Source: Candidatus Avispirillum faecium
GTDB lineage: Bacteria > Bacillota > Clostridia > Oscillospirales > CAG-272
Length of the DNA stretch: 64,000 nt
Direction: 5' to 3'
Assembly (NCBI GenBank): GCA_904396155.1
Contig: CAJFOI010000012.1
Location: 34,691-98,690 of the forward strand
Each line of letters begins with the position of its first letter. Position 1 is the first letter of the stretch. The notes beneath the pieces are model-generated. The model did not search any database. It saw nothing but the letters and a program-made list of their open reading frames with translations, and was not told where the DNA came from. Both the position numbers and the translations under genes were made by a program. Positions 1-8,814 of the stretch are shown piece by piece.

Positions 1-217
1 ACAGCGAACGCTGTCGCAAACAGTATTCACGGGGTCATGGGGCAACAGACGTTAAAAGAGCAGGAAGTGTGCCACACACCCCATAACTGCCGTTTTATCA
101 TAAATCCCGCATTCGCCGTGCCGGCCCAGCCGCCAGGAGTATAAAAAAACGTCACAAAAATCAGGATGCATCTTCTGCATAAGAACTGCGACGGCCGGCC
201 GGCGGGAGCGGCAGTAC

Positions 218-697
218 TTACCCTTTTTCGCGCAGCAGACAAACTGCGTGGGCGGCAATGCCCTCGCCCCGTCCGGTAAAACCCAATCCTTCTTCCGTGG
301 TAGCTTTTATATTGCATCGCTCCACCGATATTTCCAATTCCCGCGCAAGCGTGCTGCGGATTTCTTCCACATATGGAGAGAGTTTAGGCCTTTGCGCAAT
401 GAGCGTAGCATCCAGATACTCCACCTCCAGCCCACCGCTGCGGACGCGGCGCATCACTTCCCGAAGCAGCACCACGCTGGAAACGTCCCGGTATTTTTCA
501 TCCGTGTCCGGGAACAAGCTGCCGATATCCCGCAGCCCTGCCGCACCCAAGAGCGCATCCGCCACAGCGTGGAGAAGCACATCCCCGTCGGAATGGGCTA
601 AAAGTCCAAATGCGCAGGGAATCTTCACCCCGCCTAAAATCACATAATTTTTTGCCGGGTCCACTTTATGCACATCATAGCCATGTCCGATTCTCAT
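218..697 (-). CDS. ispF: 2-C-methyl-D-erythritol 2,4-cyclodiphosphate synthase IspF
   Basis: IspF cyclises 4-diphosphocytidyl-methylerythritol 2-phosphate to methylerythritol cyclodiphosphate with loss of CMP, in the MEP isoprenoid pathway. The protein is 159 residues, the normal family length. The N-terminus GHGYDVH supplies the metal ligands Asp8 and His10, His43 in the HSDGDVLLHA motif is the third ligand, and the C-terminal TTEEGLGFTGRGEG segment is the family signature. The frame is open further upstream, but the ATG at 697 is chosen because homologs begin at MRIGHGYDVH. It overlaps the ispD stop by four bases (ATGA), so the two are translationally coupled in the usual Firmicutes order. 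Confidence 0.96.
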   Translation of the reverse strand: MRIGHGYDVHKVDPAKNYVILGGVKIPCAFGLLAHSDGDVLLHAVADALLGAAGLRDIGSLFPDTDEKYRDVSSVVLLREVMRRVRSGGLEVEYLDATLIAQRPKLSPYVEEIRSTLARELEISVERCNIKATTEEGLGFTGRGEGIAAHAVCLLREKG

Positions 698-1398
698 ATA
701 CTCTCTTCCTCTTTGCGCTTGCGCATCTCCAAAATGGCCGCCGCCCTTTGCAGATCCTCCGGATGGGTCAATTTTATATTTTCCGGCCCGCATTCGATCA
801 GCTTGACACGAAATCCCAAACGCTCGCAAAGCATACTGTCGTCCGTTGCGACGACCTTTTCTTTTTTCGCCATATATGCCGCCACCCGGTATATATCGCA
901 TTGAAAAACCTGCGGTGTTTTCATAAGCCAGATGTACTCCCGGTCCAGCGTTTCCTGGACAAATCCCTCCGCATCTGCCCGTTTTACCGTATCCACCACC
1001 TTTTCCGCGGCAGCTGCGGCGCGGTACTGATAGGCAGCACGCACAGTATTTTCTATCATCTCATCGGTGACAAGGCAGCGGGCGGCGTCATGGATGGCGA
1101 CATACTTTGCTTTGGAAGAGATGGCGTCAAAGCCACGCAGGGCAGATTCCTGGCGGGTTTTCCCCCCTGCCGTCACCGCGGCAAGTTTATCAAAAGAATA
1201 CGGGGTAAGGACCTCCCGCATCTCTTCCATATCCCCCACCAAAATCATCTCATCGATCAGAGGACAGGCATCAAAAATCTGCAGGCAGCGTACTATGGCA
1301 GGTATGCCGCCCACCGAGACATACTGCTTTTTTACGTCACTTGCAAACCGCGCGCCATGCCCGGCCGCCAGGATTACAGCAGACGTGAATTTATGCAA
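694..1398 (-). CDS. ispD: 2-C-methyl-D-erythritol 4-phosphate cytidylyltransferase IspD
   Basis: IspD couples CTP to methylerythritol 4-phosphate, the step before the substrate of ispF is made. The 234-residue product begins LHKFTSAVILAAGHGARF, with the nucleotide-binding AAGxGxR loop followed by KKQY, and later VAIHDAARCLV, all typical of the family. The start is a TTG at 1398: an AAAGGAGG ribosome site sits about eight bases upstream, and the longer frame adds 28 residues unlike any IspD N-terminus. It is first in the two-gene ispD-ispF operon and has its own promoter at 1426-1455. Confidence 0.95.
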   Translation of the reverse strand: MHKFTSAVILAAGHGARFASDVKKQYVSVGGIPAIVRCLQIFDACPLIDEMILVGDMEEMREVLTPYSFDKLAAVTAGGKTRQESALRGFDAISSKAKYVAIHDAARCLVTDEMIENTVRAAYQYRAAAAAEKVVDTVKRADAEGFVQETLDREYIWLMKTPQVFQCDIYRVAAYMAKKEKVVATDDSMLCERLGFRVKLIECGPENIKLTHPEDLQRAAAILEMRKRKEEESI

Positions 1399-1425
1399 AA
1401 CGCCTCCCTCCTTTCCTGCTGTAAC

Positions 1426-1455
1426 AGTATACCACAATTTGGCTTCATATGTAAA
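1426..1455 (-). promoter_or_regulatory. sigma-A-type promoter for ispD-ispF
   Basis: Read on the minus strand: TTTACA (1455-1450), an 18-base spacer, then TATACT (1431-1426), about 30 bases before the ispD TTG start. The spacer is one base longer than ideal. Confidence 0.6.
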
Positions 1456-1464
1456 TAGATAAAT

Positions 1465-1500
1465 AGCATAAAATGGCGGCACTTGCCGCCATTTTATGCT
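1465..1500 (-). terminator. Hairpin terminator after glgA
   Basis: A perfect 16-bp inverted repeat (arms 1465-1480 and 1485-1500) with a four-base loop lies 12 bases beyond the glgA stop codon. The outer part of the stem is A/T-rich and the minus-strand continuation is T-rich, so it should end glgA transcription and separate it from the ispD promoter. Confidence 0.8.
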
Positions 1501-1511
1501 GTAACAAAAGT

Positions 1512-2939
1512 CTACAATGCCGCAAAAAGCCGCGCATATTCTCTCGCGGAGGCTTCCCAGGAAAAATCTTTCCTCATTGCCCGCCCCTGCAGATCGAACC
1601 AGGCCTGCGGATTTTTGTAAACAGATGCCGCATAGCGGATGGTGTGCAGCATATCATGGGCATTGTAGTGACAGAAAGAAAAGCCTGTACCGGTATTCTC
1701 GTATTGATTGTACGGCTCCACTGTATCCGCAAGACCGCCTGTTTCCCGCACAATGGGCAGCGTTCCATAACGCATGGCAATCATTTGGGCAAGGCCGCAG
1801 GCTTCTGTGGCGGAGGGCATCAAAAACAGATCCGCGCCGGCATAAATCTGCCGAGACAGCGTTGTATTGAAATCGATAAAAATCCCTGTTTTGCTCTTGA
1901 AATCCTCTGCCACCTGCCGAAAAAATCGTTCGTACTCTCCCTGTCCTGTTCCCAAAAGGACAAACTGTACATCATCACAGGACAAGAGCTCATACAAAGT
2001 CCTCTGCACCAGATCGATCCCCTTGTCCTTTGCCAGGCGTGTCACCATGGCGATCAAGGGAACGTCCCACCGGGAAATTCCGCATAAATCCTGGAGCTGC
2101 GCTTTGCAGTTCTTCTTTCCGGAGCGGGCTTTCAAAGAATAATTTTCTGCAAGCGCGCTGTCTGTTTCAGGATCGAACAAGGAAGTGTCAATGCCGTTGA
2201 GAATTCCCGACAGCTTCCAGGCACAGCTGCGCAAAATATGCTGCAGACCCCGTCCGTAAGAATCGGTCAGAATTTCTCCCGCATAGTGCGGGCTCACCGT
2301 AACGACACGATCGGCCAGCACAATGGCCGCCTTCATGTAATTTACGTCTCCGTCACAGTCTAAAACGGATCGACAGTGCTGGGGAAGCCCCAGTACCGTG
2401 TCGAACACCGACTGTCCATACCGCCCCTGATAAGCGATGTTGTGAATAACAAATACTGTTTTTATGTTTCCGTAAAAGGGATACCGCCTGTACTGCAGCT
2501 GCAGATATACCACGGCCATCGCCGCCTGCCAGTCGTTGGCCGCCAGCACATCCGGAAAAAAGCCCACGGCTCCCATGAGCTCCAAAACTGCCAGTCCAAA
2601 AAAGGCAAAACGTTCCCCGTCATCGTAAGACCCATAAGGCGAGGGACGGTGAAAATAATATTCATTGTCGATAAAATAATAGCGGACGCCTTCCTTTTCC
2701 GTCTCCCAAATCCCACAGTACAAGCTTCGCCAGGAAAGATGTACACATGTTTTTGTAACATATTTCACAGCGGGGGCAAACCGCTCGCGAATTCCCGAAT
2801 ACATGGGAAGGACTACCCGTACATCCCAGTCTGCCTTTCCTTTTTGCAGTGCGGGCGGCAGCGCCCCCATCACATCTCCCAAACCGCCGGTTTGAACAAA
2901 GGGCGCTGCTTCCGACGCCGCAAACAGGATTTTCTTCAC
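1512..2939 (-). CDS. glgA: Glycogen synthase GlgA (GT5), with Gln in place of the KTGG lysine
   Basis: GlgA extends alpha-1,4-glucan chains, normally from ADP-glucose. The 475-residue length and the GT5 landmarks fit: N-terminal MKKILFAASEAAPF, HNIAYQGRY near residue 170, VTRLAKDKGIDL in the C-terminal Rossmann domain, and MPSATEACGLAQM with the conserved EACGL acidic motif. One oddity is VQTGGLGDV at residues 15-23, where most GT5 enzymes have KTGG: codon CAA places Gln16 at the lysine that contacts the sugar-nucleotide phosphate. The start is GTG at 2939 with a weak GGCAGGG ribosome site. No glgB, glgC or glgP is adjacent, so the glycogen pathway is not clustered here. Confidence 0.93.
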   Translation of the reverse strand: MKKILFAASEAAPFVQTGGLGDVMGALPPALQKGKADWDVRVVLPMYSGIRERFAPAVKYVTKTCVHLSWRSLYCGIWETEKEGVRYYFIDNEYYFHRPSPYGSYDDGERFAFFGLAVLELMGAVGFFPDVLAANDWQAAMAVVYLQLQYRRYPFYGNIKTVFVIHNIAYQGRYGQSVFDTVLGLPQHCRSVLDCDGDVNYMKAAIVLADRVVTVSPHYAGEILTDSYGRGLQHILRSCAWKLSGILNGIDTSLFDPETDSALAENYSLKARSGKKNCKAQLQDLCGISRWDVPLIAMVTRLAKDKGIDLVQRTLYELLSCDDVQFVLLGTGQGEYERFFRQVAEDFKSKTGIFIDFNTTLSRQIYAGADLFLMPSATEACGLAQMIAMRYGTLPIVRETGGLADTVEPYNQYENTGTGFSFCHYNAHDMLHTIRYAASVYKNPQAWFDLQGRAMRKDFSWEASAREYARLFAAL

Positions 2940-3011
2940 ACGCTACCCTGCCTTTGATCCGAATTTCTGCAGTTAGTATATGCGAAAAAAAGCGCGCCCA
3001 TGCCAGAACCT

Positions 3012-4766
3012 TCAAAGACGCAGCGACTGCGCGAGTGCGCGGTCCGCCACAACAGAAGCCGACCAATTGGTGTGATATATGACAAATCCCGGCCTGGCGC
3101 CTGCCGGCTTTTTCACCTGCCGGACCGGCGTATAATCCACCTGCACCATCGCGCCTTCGCCCGCTTTGGAGTAGACCGCAGCAATGACAGCAGCTTCGGT
3201 GAAGTCCTGTGCCGGTGGCTCCGGCATACCGGTACATTCCAATATCACATGAGAGCCCGGCATATTTTTCGCATGAAACCACCAGTCTCCCTTTTGTGCA
3301 TGATGAAAAGTGAGAAAATCGTTGGCGGTGTTGTTTTTGCCGCACAAAACAGAGTATCCCCCGCTGGTCTTGAATCGGATATAGGAGGGAGTGCTCTGCT
3401 TTTTCTCCGTGTAATGCTTCATCTTGGACGCATAGCCGCTGTGATAAAGCTCCCGTCGGATCTCCTCCAGTTCCTTTTCCGTCTCCGCCCTGGAAAGCGC
3501 ATCCTGCACGGATTGAATATATACCTGTTCGCTGCGCGCCGCTTTCAGCTGCTCCGTAAGATGCGTGCCCGCAGATTTGGATTTCGCATATTTTTTGTAA
3601 TATTTCTGTGCATTCTGCGCCGGCGTCAGCCGGCTGTCCAGCGGGATCTCCACCATTGTCCCGTCCAGATAATTCTCCAGGCAGACACGAGAGGCACCCC
3701 GCTGCATGCGATAGATGTTTGCAGTGATCAAATCTCCAAAAAGGCGAAATTTTTCCCCCTCCTGCACCCGCTCCAGTTCTTCCGTTTGCAGCGCAATTTT
3801 TTTTGCAATCCGCGCGGCAGCTTGGGAGACGATTCGCAAGAGATCCGATGCCCGCTGCCGAAGCTTTTCATTTTTGCTTTTTTCACTGTAGAACCTGTCA
3901 AGCAGCTCCCCAAAGCTTTTACAGATATGCAGCCGCACGTCCCCGCCATACTGGGTCAAGGAAAGGAAACTGTATTCCACCGGGTCTCCCTTTTCGTCTT
4001 TTGCAAGAACAGGCTTTCCGTCTCCTCGACGGATGCATTCCATCACCGTACAAAAGGTCTCCGCCAGCTTTTCCGCGCACGCCTCCATGGTTGCATCCGC
4101 CGCACCTGCGCAGCGATAGGCAATCTCTCTTGCCACGAGCGGAGAAATTCCTGCAAAGGTCGTCATGATAAAACGCTGCGCCGGACGTTGCGGATCACAG
4201 GCTGCAGTCAGAGCAGAAAAAGTCTCCCGATCTACCTCCAGAGGATTTATGCGGTCCTTTTGCAGGGGCGGAATGTACCGCATGCCTGCAAACAGCTGCC
4301 TGGAAAGATTCTGAGAAAAATCCACCTGCCGCAAAAGACTGAGAATTTTGTCCGAACCGTCTGTCACAATGATATTTGCGTACTTTCCCATGATCTCCAC
4401 AATGAGGTTTTTTTCCGCCATAAACCCCATTTCATCCGTGCCCTCAAAGCGAAGTCGGGCGATTCGGTCAAATCCAATCTGTTCTACGGAAGAAAACCGT
4501 GCCCCTTGAAAATGCTTGCGCAGCAGCATACAAAACATGGGAGCTTTTGCCGGATTTTCACTTTTTATCTCCGTGATACCCAGCCGAGGGCATGCGCTCC
4601 CCGCATTGATCAAAAGCCGGAAGGTTTCACCTTCCCGACGAATCACAAAAATAATCTCATCCTTTGCCGGCTGATAAATTTTCTCTACTCTCCCGCCGCA
4701 CAACTGCTCCCGAACCTCCTGTAAAAGAAAAGAAAGCATTCCCGCATCCAGTGCCAATTTATACAC
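3012..4766 (-). CDS. rqcH: RqcH / Rqc2 homolog, NFACT-family ribosome quality-control protein
   Basis: RqcH binds stalled 50S subunits carrying peptidyl-tRNA and directs C-terminal alanine tailing; the family is often mislabelled fibronectin-binding protein. The 584-residue protein has the full architecture: an N-terminal NFACT-N domain (about 1-240) with the Asp-Arg pair in QIGFDRIARLRFE, a helical and coiled-coil middle containing RRELYHSGY, and a C-terminal NFACT-R domain (about 450-584) with GDWWFHAKNMPGSHVIL. The start is GTG at 4766, chosen because VYKLALDAGML aligns with family N-termini. It stands alone between glgA and a GNAT gene, all on the minus strand. Confidence 0.92.
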   Translation of the reverse strand: MYKLALDAGMLSFLLQEVREQLCGGRVEKIYQPAKDEIIFVIRREGETFRLLINAGSACPRLGITEIKSENPAKAPMFCMLLRKHFQGARFSSVEQIGFDRIARLRFEGTDEMGFMAEKNLIVEIMGKYANIIVTDGSDKILSLLRQVDFSQNLSRQLFAGMRYIPPLQKDRINPLEVDRETFSALTAACDPQRPAQRFIMTTFAGISPLVAREIAYRCAGAADATMEACAEKLAETFCTVMECIRRGDGKPVLAKDEKGDPVEYSFLSLTQYGGDVRLHICKSFGELLDRFYSEKSKNEKLRQRASDLLRIVSQAAARIAKKIALQTEELERVQEGEKFRLFGDLITANIYRMQRGASRVCLENYLDGTMVEIPLDSRLTPAQNAQKYYKKYAKSKSAGTHLTEQLKAARSEQVYIQSVQDALSRAETEKELEEIRRELYHSGYASKMKHYTEKKQSTPSYIRFKTSGGYSVLCGKNNTANDFLTFHHAQKGDWWFHAKNMPGSHVILECTGMPEPPAQDFTEAAVIAAVYSKAGEGAMVQVDYTPVRQVKKPAGARPGFVIYHTNWSASVVADRALAQSLRL

Positions 4767-4798
4767 CCCACTTTACGTCATTTGTAATTTTCACATTT

Positions 4799-5494
4799 TT
4801 ATACATCTGCATAACACACAAAGGAAGCACGCCGCCCGGTACGTTCCAGCCCGCATGCGCAAGCAATTGCTGCAGATGCAGAATTGGTTGCATAGCATTT
4901 ATACAGCACGTCCAATCCACGCCGCTGCAGGTGAGAGATCAAGGATGCAGCGCAACATTTCCCGTATCCACGTCCACGATACGCTGGTGCCGTCTCCACA
5001 TAAACCTCCACTGCGCCGTTTGTATAAAACGAATCATTTGTGCATGCGCAGGAAACGATGCGCCCATTTTCCACAACCGCAAATGCCGGCTCTGCCTTGT
5101 CGTCTGAAAAATCCGGTTCGGCGCCTGTCTCATTTTCATAGGAAAGCCAGGTGTATTGATCCTGAATCTGTATTGCCTCTGTGTTCTGCAATTGCAAAAC
5201 ACCGTTTTTCGGTGCAGCGTACTCCAAAATAACTTCAGAAGCTTCTGCGTTGTATTTGTATCCGCGAGGCGCCATAAACGCGGCGATGCGGCTGCCCAGC
5301 CAGGCAAGCGCATCGCTGCAAAAGGGGTCTGCACTATACAGAGACAAAAAGTGCCTTGCAATTGTCTCGCAGGCTGCATAGGCCGTGACCTGCAACGATC
5401 CCGCCGCGTTTTGATATACCTCTGCGGGAATGGCAATGTATGCTTCGCCTGCCAAAGCAGCGCGTTCCACTGCCGCGTCCTCAAATTTTAGCAT
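4799..5494 (-). CDS. GNAT-family N-acetyltransferase
   Basis: The 231-residue protein carries a C-terminal GNAT fold. A beta-strand, AVEVYVETAPAYRGRGYG, contains the RxxGxG acetyl-CoA pyrophosphate loop, followed by a helix and the strand LDVLYKCYATNSASAAIACACGL, which is GNAT motif B. The N-terminal half, about 110 residues, has no recognisable domain and may belong to the substrate-binding part. The substrate cannot be told from sequence. The ATG at 5494 follows a weak GGGGAAAG ribosome site; a much longer open frame upstream runs against the lon gene and is not credible. The promoter is shared divergently with lon. Confidence 0.75.
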   Translation of the reverse strand: MLKFEDAAVERAALAGEAYIAIPAEVYQNAAGSLQVTAYAACETIARHFLSLYSADPFCSDALAWLGSRIAAFMAPRGYKYNAEASEVILEYAAPKNGVLQLQNTEAIQIQDQYTWLSYENETGAEPDFSDDKAEPAFAVVENGRIVSCACTNDSFYTNGAVEVYVETAPAYRGRGYGKCCAASLISHLQRRGLDVLYKCYATNSASAAIACACGLERTGRRASFVCYADV

Positions 5495-5516
5495 TTCTTT
5501 CCCCACTTTCTCTTTT

Positions 5517-5545
5517 AGAATAACAAATCCTTTGTTTTTTTGCAA
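5517..5545 (-). promoter_or_regulatory. sigma-A-type promoter for the GNAT gene
   Basis: On the minus strand TTGCAA (5545-5540), a 17-base spacer and TATTCT (5522-5517) lie 23 bases before the ATG. Confidence 0.5.
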
Positions 5546-5689
5546 GGGATCGCTACACAAACCTTTGAATTCTTTATAAAATATTGAAATATTACTGGAT
5601 TTTTGCAGGATACTATGATACAATAAATGAGATAATTTGCTTTCTTTGCTTTGAAAAGCATACGCATGATGATTTTGAGAGGTTTTCTT

Positions 5690-8134
5690 ATGCCACGATA
5701 TATAGAGAAAATCGAAAAAATGACACTGCCGGTAATACCTACGCGGGGTTTGGTAGCATTTCCTTCCCTGCCGCTGAATTTTGAACTGGAACGAGAAGTT
5801 TCCATCCGCGCACTGGAAGCTGCCACCGAAGGAGATATGTACGTGTTGCTCCTTTGTCAGCGGGACATGAGCTGCGCAGCTCCCACACCCTCCGATCTGT
5901 ATGAGGTCGGCACCGTATGCCAAATTAAACAGACACTGAAATCTTCCGACGGAATTGTACGCGTACTGGCTGAAGGTGTCTGCCGCGGGATCGCTCTGTC
6001 CTTTACCGGGCGGAGTGGTTGCATGTATGCAGATGTAATGACCAAAACGGTAACGCTGGAAAGAGGCGCCGCAGATGTACGTACAGAAGCGCTTTTGCGT
6101 GAGACTTTCAGCGCACTGGAAGATTTTATGGCATTTCTGCCAGCTGAATCCGGAGAAATCCTGCTTTCTGCCCGCAGCATCAAAAATCCCGGGCAGGCAG
6201 CCGACTTTATTGCTGCCAGTACATTTGTAAAATTTGAAGACAAACAGCGGGTGCTGAATGTTTTCGAGCCCTTGCCGCGCCTGGAAACGGTAGCCGTCAT
6301 CCTGGAAGAAGAAGCAAAACTGCTTTCTTTGGAACTGTCGATCCACAGAAAGGTGCGTCAGGCAATCGACGACAACCAAAAGGAGTACTACCTTCGGGAA
6401 CAGATGAAGGTCATTCAGGCAGAGCTTGGAGAAGACGGGGGAGACGAAGCGGAAACATACTACGAAAAAATCGCTGCTTCCGGATTTCCGGAAGAGATCC
6501 GGGAAAAGCTGAGCAAAGAAGTTGGTCGGCTTTTGAAAACCGCCTACGGCAGCCCGGAGGCAGCTGTGCTGCGCAACTACCTGGACATTTGCCTGGAAAT
6601 CCCTTTTGGGAAGTTTACAAAAGACCGGCTGGATATCAACCGGGCGAAAAAAATACTGGATGCGGATCACGACGGTTTGGAAAAACCAAAAAACAGAATT
6701 TTAGAGTACCTTGCCGTCAAACAGCTAAACCCGCAGCTGCGTCATCAAATCATCTGTTTTGTGGGCCCTCCAGGCGTGGGAAAAACTTCCCTGGGTCAAT
6801 CGATAGCCAGAGCTATGAACCGGAAATTTGTCCGCGTGTCCCTGGGCGGGATACGGGATGAAGCGGAAATCCGCGGACACCGCAAAACCTATGTGGCGGC
6901 TATGCCCGGCCGGATCATCAACGGTTTATGTCAGGCCGGATCCATGAATCCGGTGATGCTGCTGGACGAAATCGACAAGCTTTGTTCCGATATGCGGGGA
7001 GATCCCGCCTCTGCTCTGTTGGAGGTACTGGACAGCGAACAAAACAAGAGTTTTCGTGACCACTTTGTAGAAATGCCCTGTGATTTGTCCAACGTGCTGT
7101 TCCTCGCTACAGCAAATACACTGGATTCGATCCCCCGCCCTCTGTTGGATCGCATGGAAGTAATTGAACTGTACACCTACACAAAGCCGGAGAAGATCGC
7201 AATTGCCAAAAATCACCTTCTTCCCAAACAGTTAAAGCGCCATGGCCTTTCCAGGCGAACGCTGCGCCTCTCTGAAGACGCGATATCAGAAATCATAGAC
7301 GGATACACGCGGGAGTCCGGCGTGCGCGGCCTGGAACGGGAAATCGCCGCACTATGCCGTCGTGCTGCACGCAAAATGCTGGAAGAGAACAAAAAAAGCA
7401 TAACGGTTTCGAGGGAAACGCTCTCACGATATCTTGGGCCGCGCAAGTTTTTGGATGAAGACAAAACATCACAAAACGAAGTCGGCGTGGTCAATGGTCT
7501 TGCTTATACTGCCTGCGGGGGAGATCTTTTGAAAATTGAAACTACAGTCATGCCCGGCAGTGGAAAAATCGAGCTTACCGGAACGCTGGGAGATGTAATG
7601 AAGGAATCGGCCCGCATCGCCGTCAGTTATATTCGGGCGCACAGCGATGTGTTGGGAATTTCCCAGGATTTTTATAAAACAAAAGATATTCATATCCATG
7701 TGCCGGACGGCGCCACCCCCAAAGACGGTCCATCCGCAGGCGTCACCATGCTCACCTCTCTGGTGAGCACGCTCACTGGCACGCCGGTACGCTGCGATAC
7801 CGCTATGACGGGAGAAATCACTCTCACCGGACGTGTACTTCCCATCGGCGGGCTGCGGGAAAAGAGCACCGCCGCATGGAACGCTGGAATAAAACGGGTC
7901 CTTATCCCTGCAGACAATCTCCCGGATCTGGAAGAACTGGATCCGGTGGTGCGCGCCGCTCTTCTGTTTATCCCCGTGCGCAGTGGCACAGAGGTCCTGC
8001 AGGAAGCGCTTGTGCGAAAGGATCCGCCCGCGCAAAAGGAACCGGCGCGTCCCGCCGCGGCAGTATCGGGACAAAGCCTTCCCCTGCAGGAAAGCATTCA
8101 CCCGCCCATCACAGCACAGCGGGCGGATACATAA
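5690..8134 (+). CDS. lon: ATP-dependent protease Lon (LonA type)
   Basis: Lon is a cytosolic AAA+ serine protease that degrades misfolded and regulatory proteins. The 814-residue chain has an N-terminal LON substrate domain opening with TLPVIPTRGLVAFP, a coiled linker, an AAA+ module with Walker A GPPGVGKTS (Lys365) and Walker B VMLLDEIDK, and a C-terminal protease domain with the Ser-Lys dyad at Ser682 (PKDGPSAG) and Lys725 (GLREKS). ATG 5690 is preferred to one 13 codons earlier because GAGAGG lies at good distance. After the protease domain there is an Ala/Pro-rich tail of about 40 residues. It heads a gene string running into engB. Confidence 0.97.
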   Translation: MPRYIEKIEKMTLPVIPTRGLVAFPSLPLNFELEREVSIRALEAATEGDMYVLLLCQRDMSCAAPTPSDLYEVGTVCQIKQTLKSSDGIVRVLAEGVCRGIALSFTGRSGCMYADVMTKTVTLERGAADVRTEALLRETFSALEDFMAFLPAESGEILLSARSIKNPGQAADFIAASTFVKFEDKQRVLNVFEPLPRLETVAVILEEEAKLLSLELSIHRKVRQAIDDNQKEYYLREQMKVIQAELGEDGGDEAETYYEKIAASGFPEEIREKLSKEVGRLLKTAYGSPEAAVLRNYLDICLEIPFGKFTKDRLDINRAKKILDADHDGLEKPKNRILEYLAVKQLNPQLRHQIICFVGPPGVGKTSLGQSIARAMNRKFVRVSLGGIRDEAEIRGHRKTYVAAMPGRIINGLCQAGSMNPVMLLDEIDKLCSDMRGDPASALLEVLDSEQNKSFRDHFVEMPCDLSNVLFLATANTLDSIPRPLLDRMEVIELYTYTKPEKIAIAKNHLLPKQLKRHGLSRRTLRLSEDAISEIIDGYTRESGVRGLEREIAALCRRAARKMLEENKKSITVSRETLSRYLGPRKFLDEDKTSQNEVGVVNGLAYTACGGDLLKIETTVMPGSGKIELTGTLGDVMKESARIAVSYIRAHSDVLGISQDFYKTKDIHIHVPDGATPKDGPSAGVTMLTSLVSTLTGTPVRCDTAMTGEITLTGRVLPIGGLREKSTAAWNAGIKRVLIPADNLPDLEELDPVVRAALLFIPVRSGTEVLQEALVRKDPPAQKEPARPAAAVSGQSLPLQESIHPPITAQRADT

Positions 8135-8162
8135 AGCAAAACCGGTACAAAAAAGGAGCAAT

Positions 8163-8771
8163 ATGAAGCTGAATATTCACAATGTATCTCTGCTGATTTC
8201 TGCGGGAACTCCTCAGCAGTTTCCCACGGTCTCCCTCCCCCAAATCGCATTTTCGGGCCGCTCCAATGTGGGAAAAAGTTCGCTGATCAATGCTTTGCTC
8301 CAGAGAAAAAAGCTGGCGCGTGTGAGCAGCACTCCGGGGAAGACCATCACCATAAACTTTTATAATGTGGACAACAAATTGATGCTGGTAGACCTTCCGG
8401 GATATGGATATGCGAAACGTACATTTGCGCAGCAGGAAAAATGGTCTGCACTCACCGATGGATATTTTACCAAAAATCCTTCCAAGAATTTGCTTTGTGC
8501 TACGGTGCAGCTGATTGATTCCCGCATTGGCCCCACGGAGGACGACTGGCAGATGCTGCGGTTTTTGCACGCGACAAATGCACCCCACATATTGGTATAT
8601 ACCAAGGTGGATAAGCTCAATCGCACCCAGCGCAGTACGCTGGAAACGCAGCTGAAAGAAAATCACCCGGCACCGGACGCGCTGACAACAATATTTTTCT
8701 CCTCGGAAACCAAAGAAGGCAGAGAGGCCCTGTGGGAAGAAATATCCCAAGTCTGCGGCATCACGCCTTGA
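8163..8771 (+). CDS. engB: Ribosome biogenesis GTPase EngB (YsxC/YihA)
   Basis: EngB is an essential GTPase assisting late 50S assembly. The 202-residue product shows the TrmE-Era-like G motifs in order: G1 GRSNVGKSS near residue 35, G3 VDLPGYGYAKR near residue 77, and G4 TKVDKL. The VDLPGYGYA form of G3 is diagnostic for the family. The ATG at 8163 follows AAAAAAGGAGCAAT, a strong ribosome site; an in-frame extension overlapping lon is rejected. It follows lon by 28 bases, the same lon-engB pairing seen in Bacillus. Confidence 0.95.
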   Translation: MKLNIHNVSLLISAGTPQQFPTVSLPQIAFSGRSNVGKSSLINALLQRKKLARVSSTPGKTITINFYNVDNKLMLVDLPGYGYAKRTFAQQEKWSALTDGYFTKNPSKNLLCATVQLIDSRIGPTEDDWQMLRFLHATNAPHILVYTKVDKLNRTQRSTLETQLKENHPAPDALTTIFFSSETKEGREALWEEISQVCGITP

Positions 8772-8814
8772 AAAGCCATAAAGTACCGCCATCACGCGGC
8801 AAAATGGAGTTTAT

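Noticed and set aside
1..217. A gene at the left edge
   Set aside because: Short frames exist on both strands but none has a ribosome site or motif; apart from a small ACAGC/GCTGT hairpin at 1-14 I see nothing in it.
3000..4724. A 574-codon plus-strand frame opposite rqcH
   Set aside because: Its composition is the antisense shadow of rqcH and it lacks a ribosome site and recognisable domains.
5495..6670. A long minus-strand open frame extending the GNAT gene through the lon gene
   Set aside because: It is antisense to lon, has no family similarity beyond the GNAT part, and the GNAT gene has its own ribosome site and promoter.
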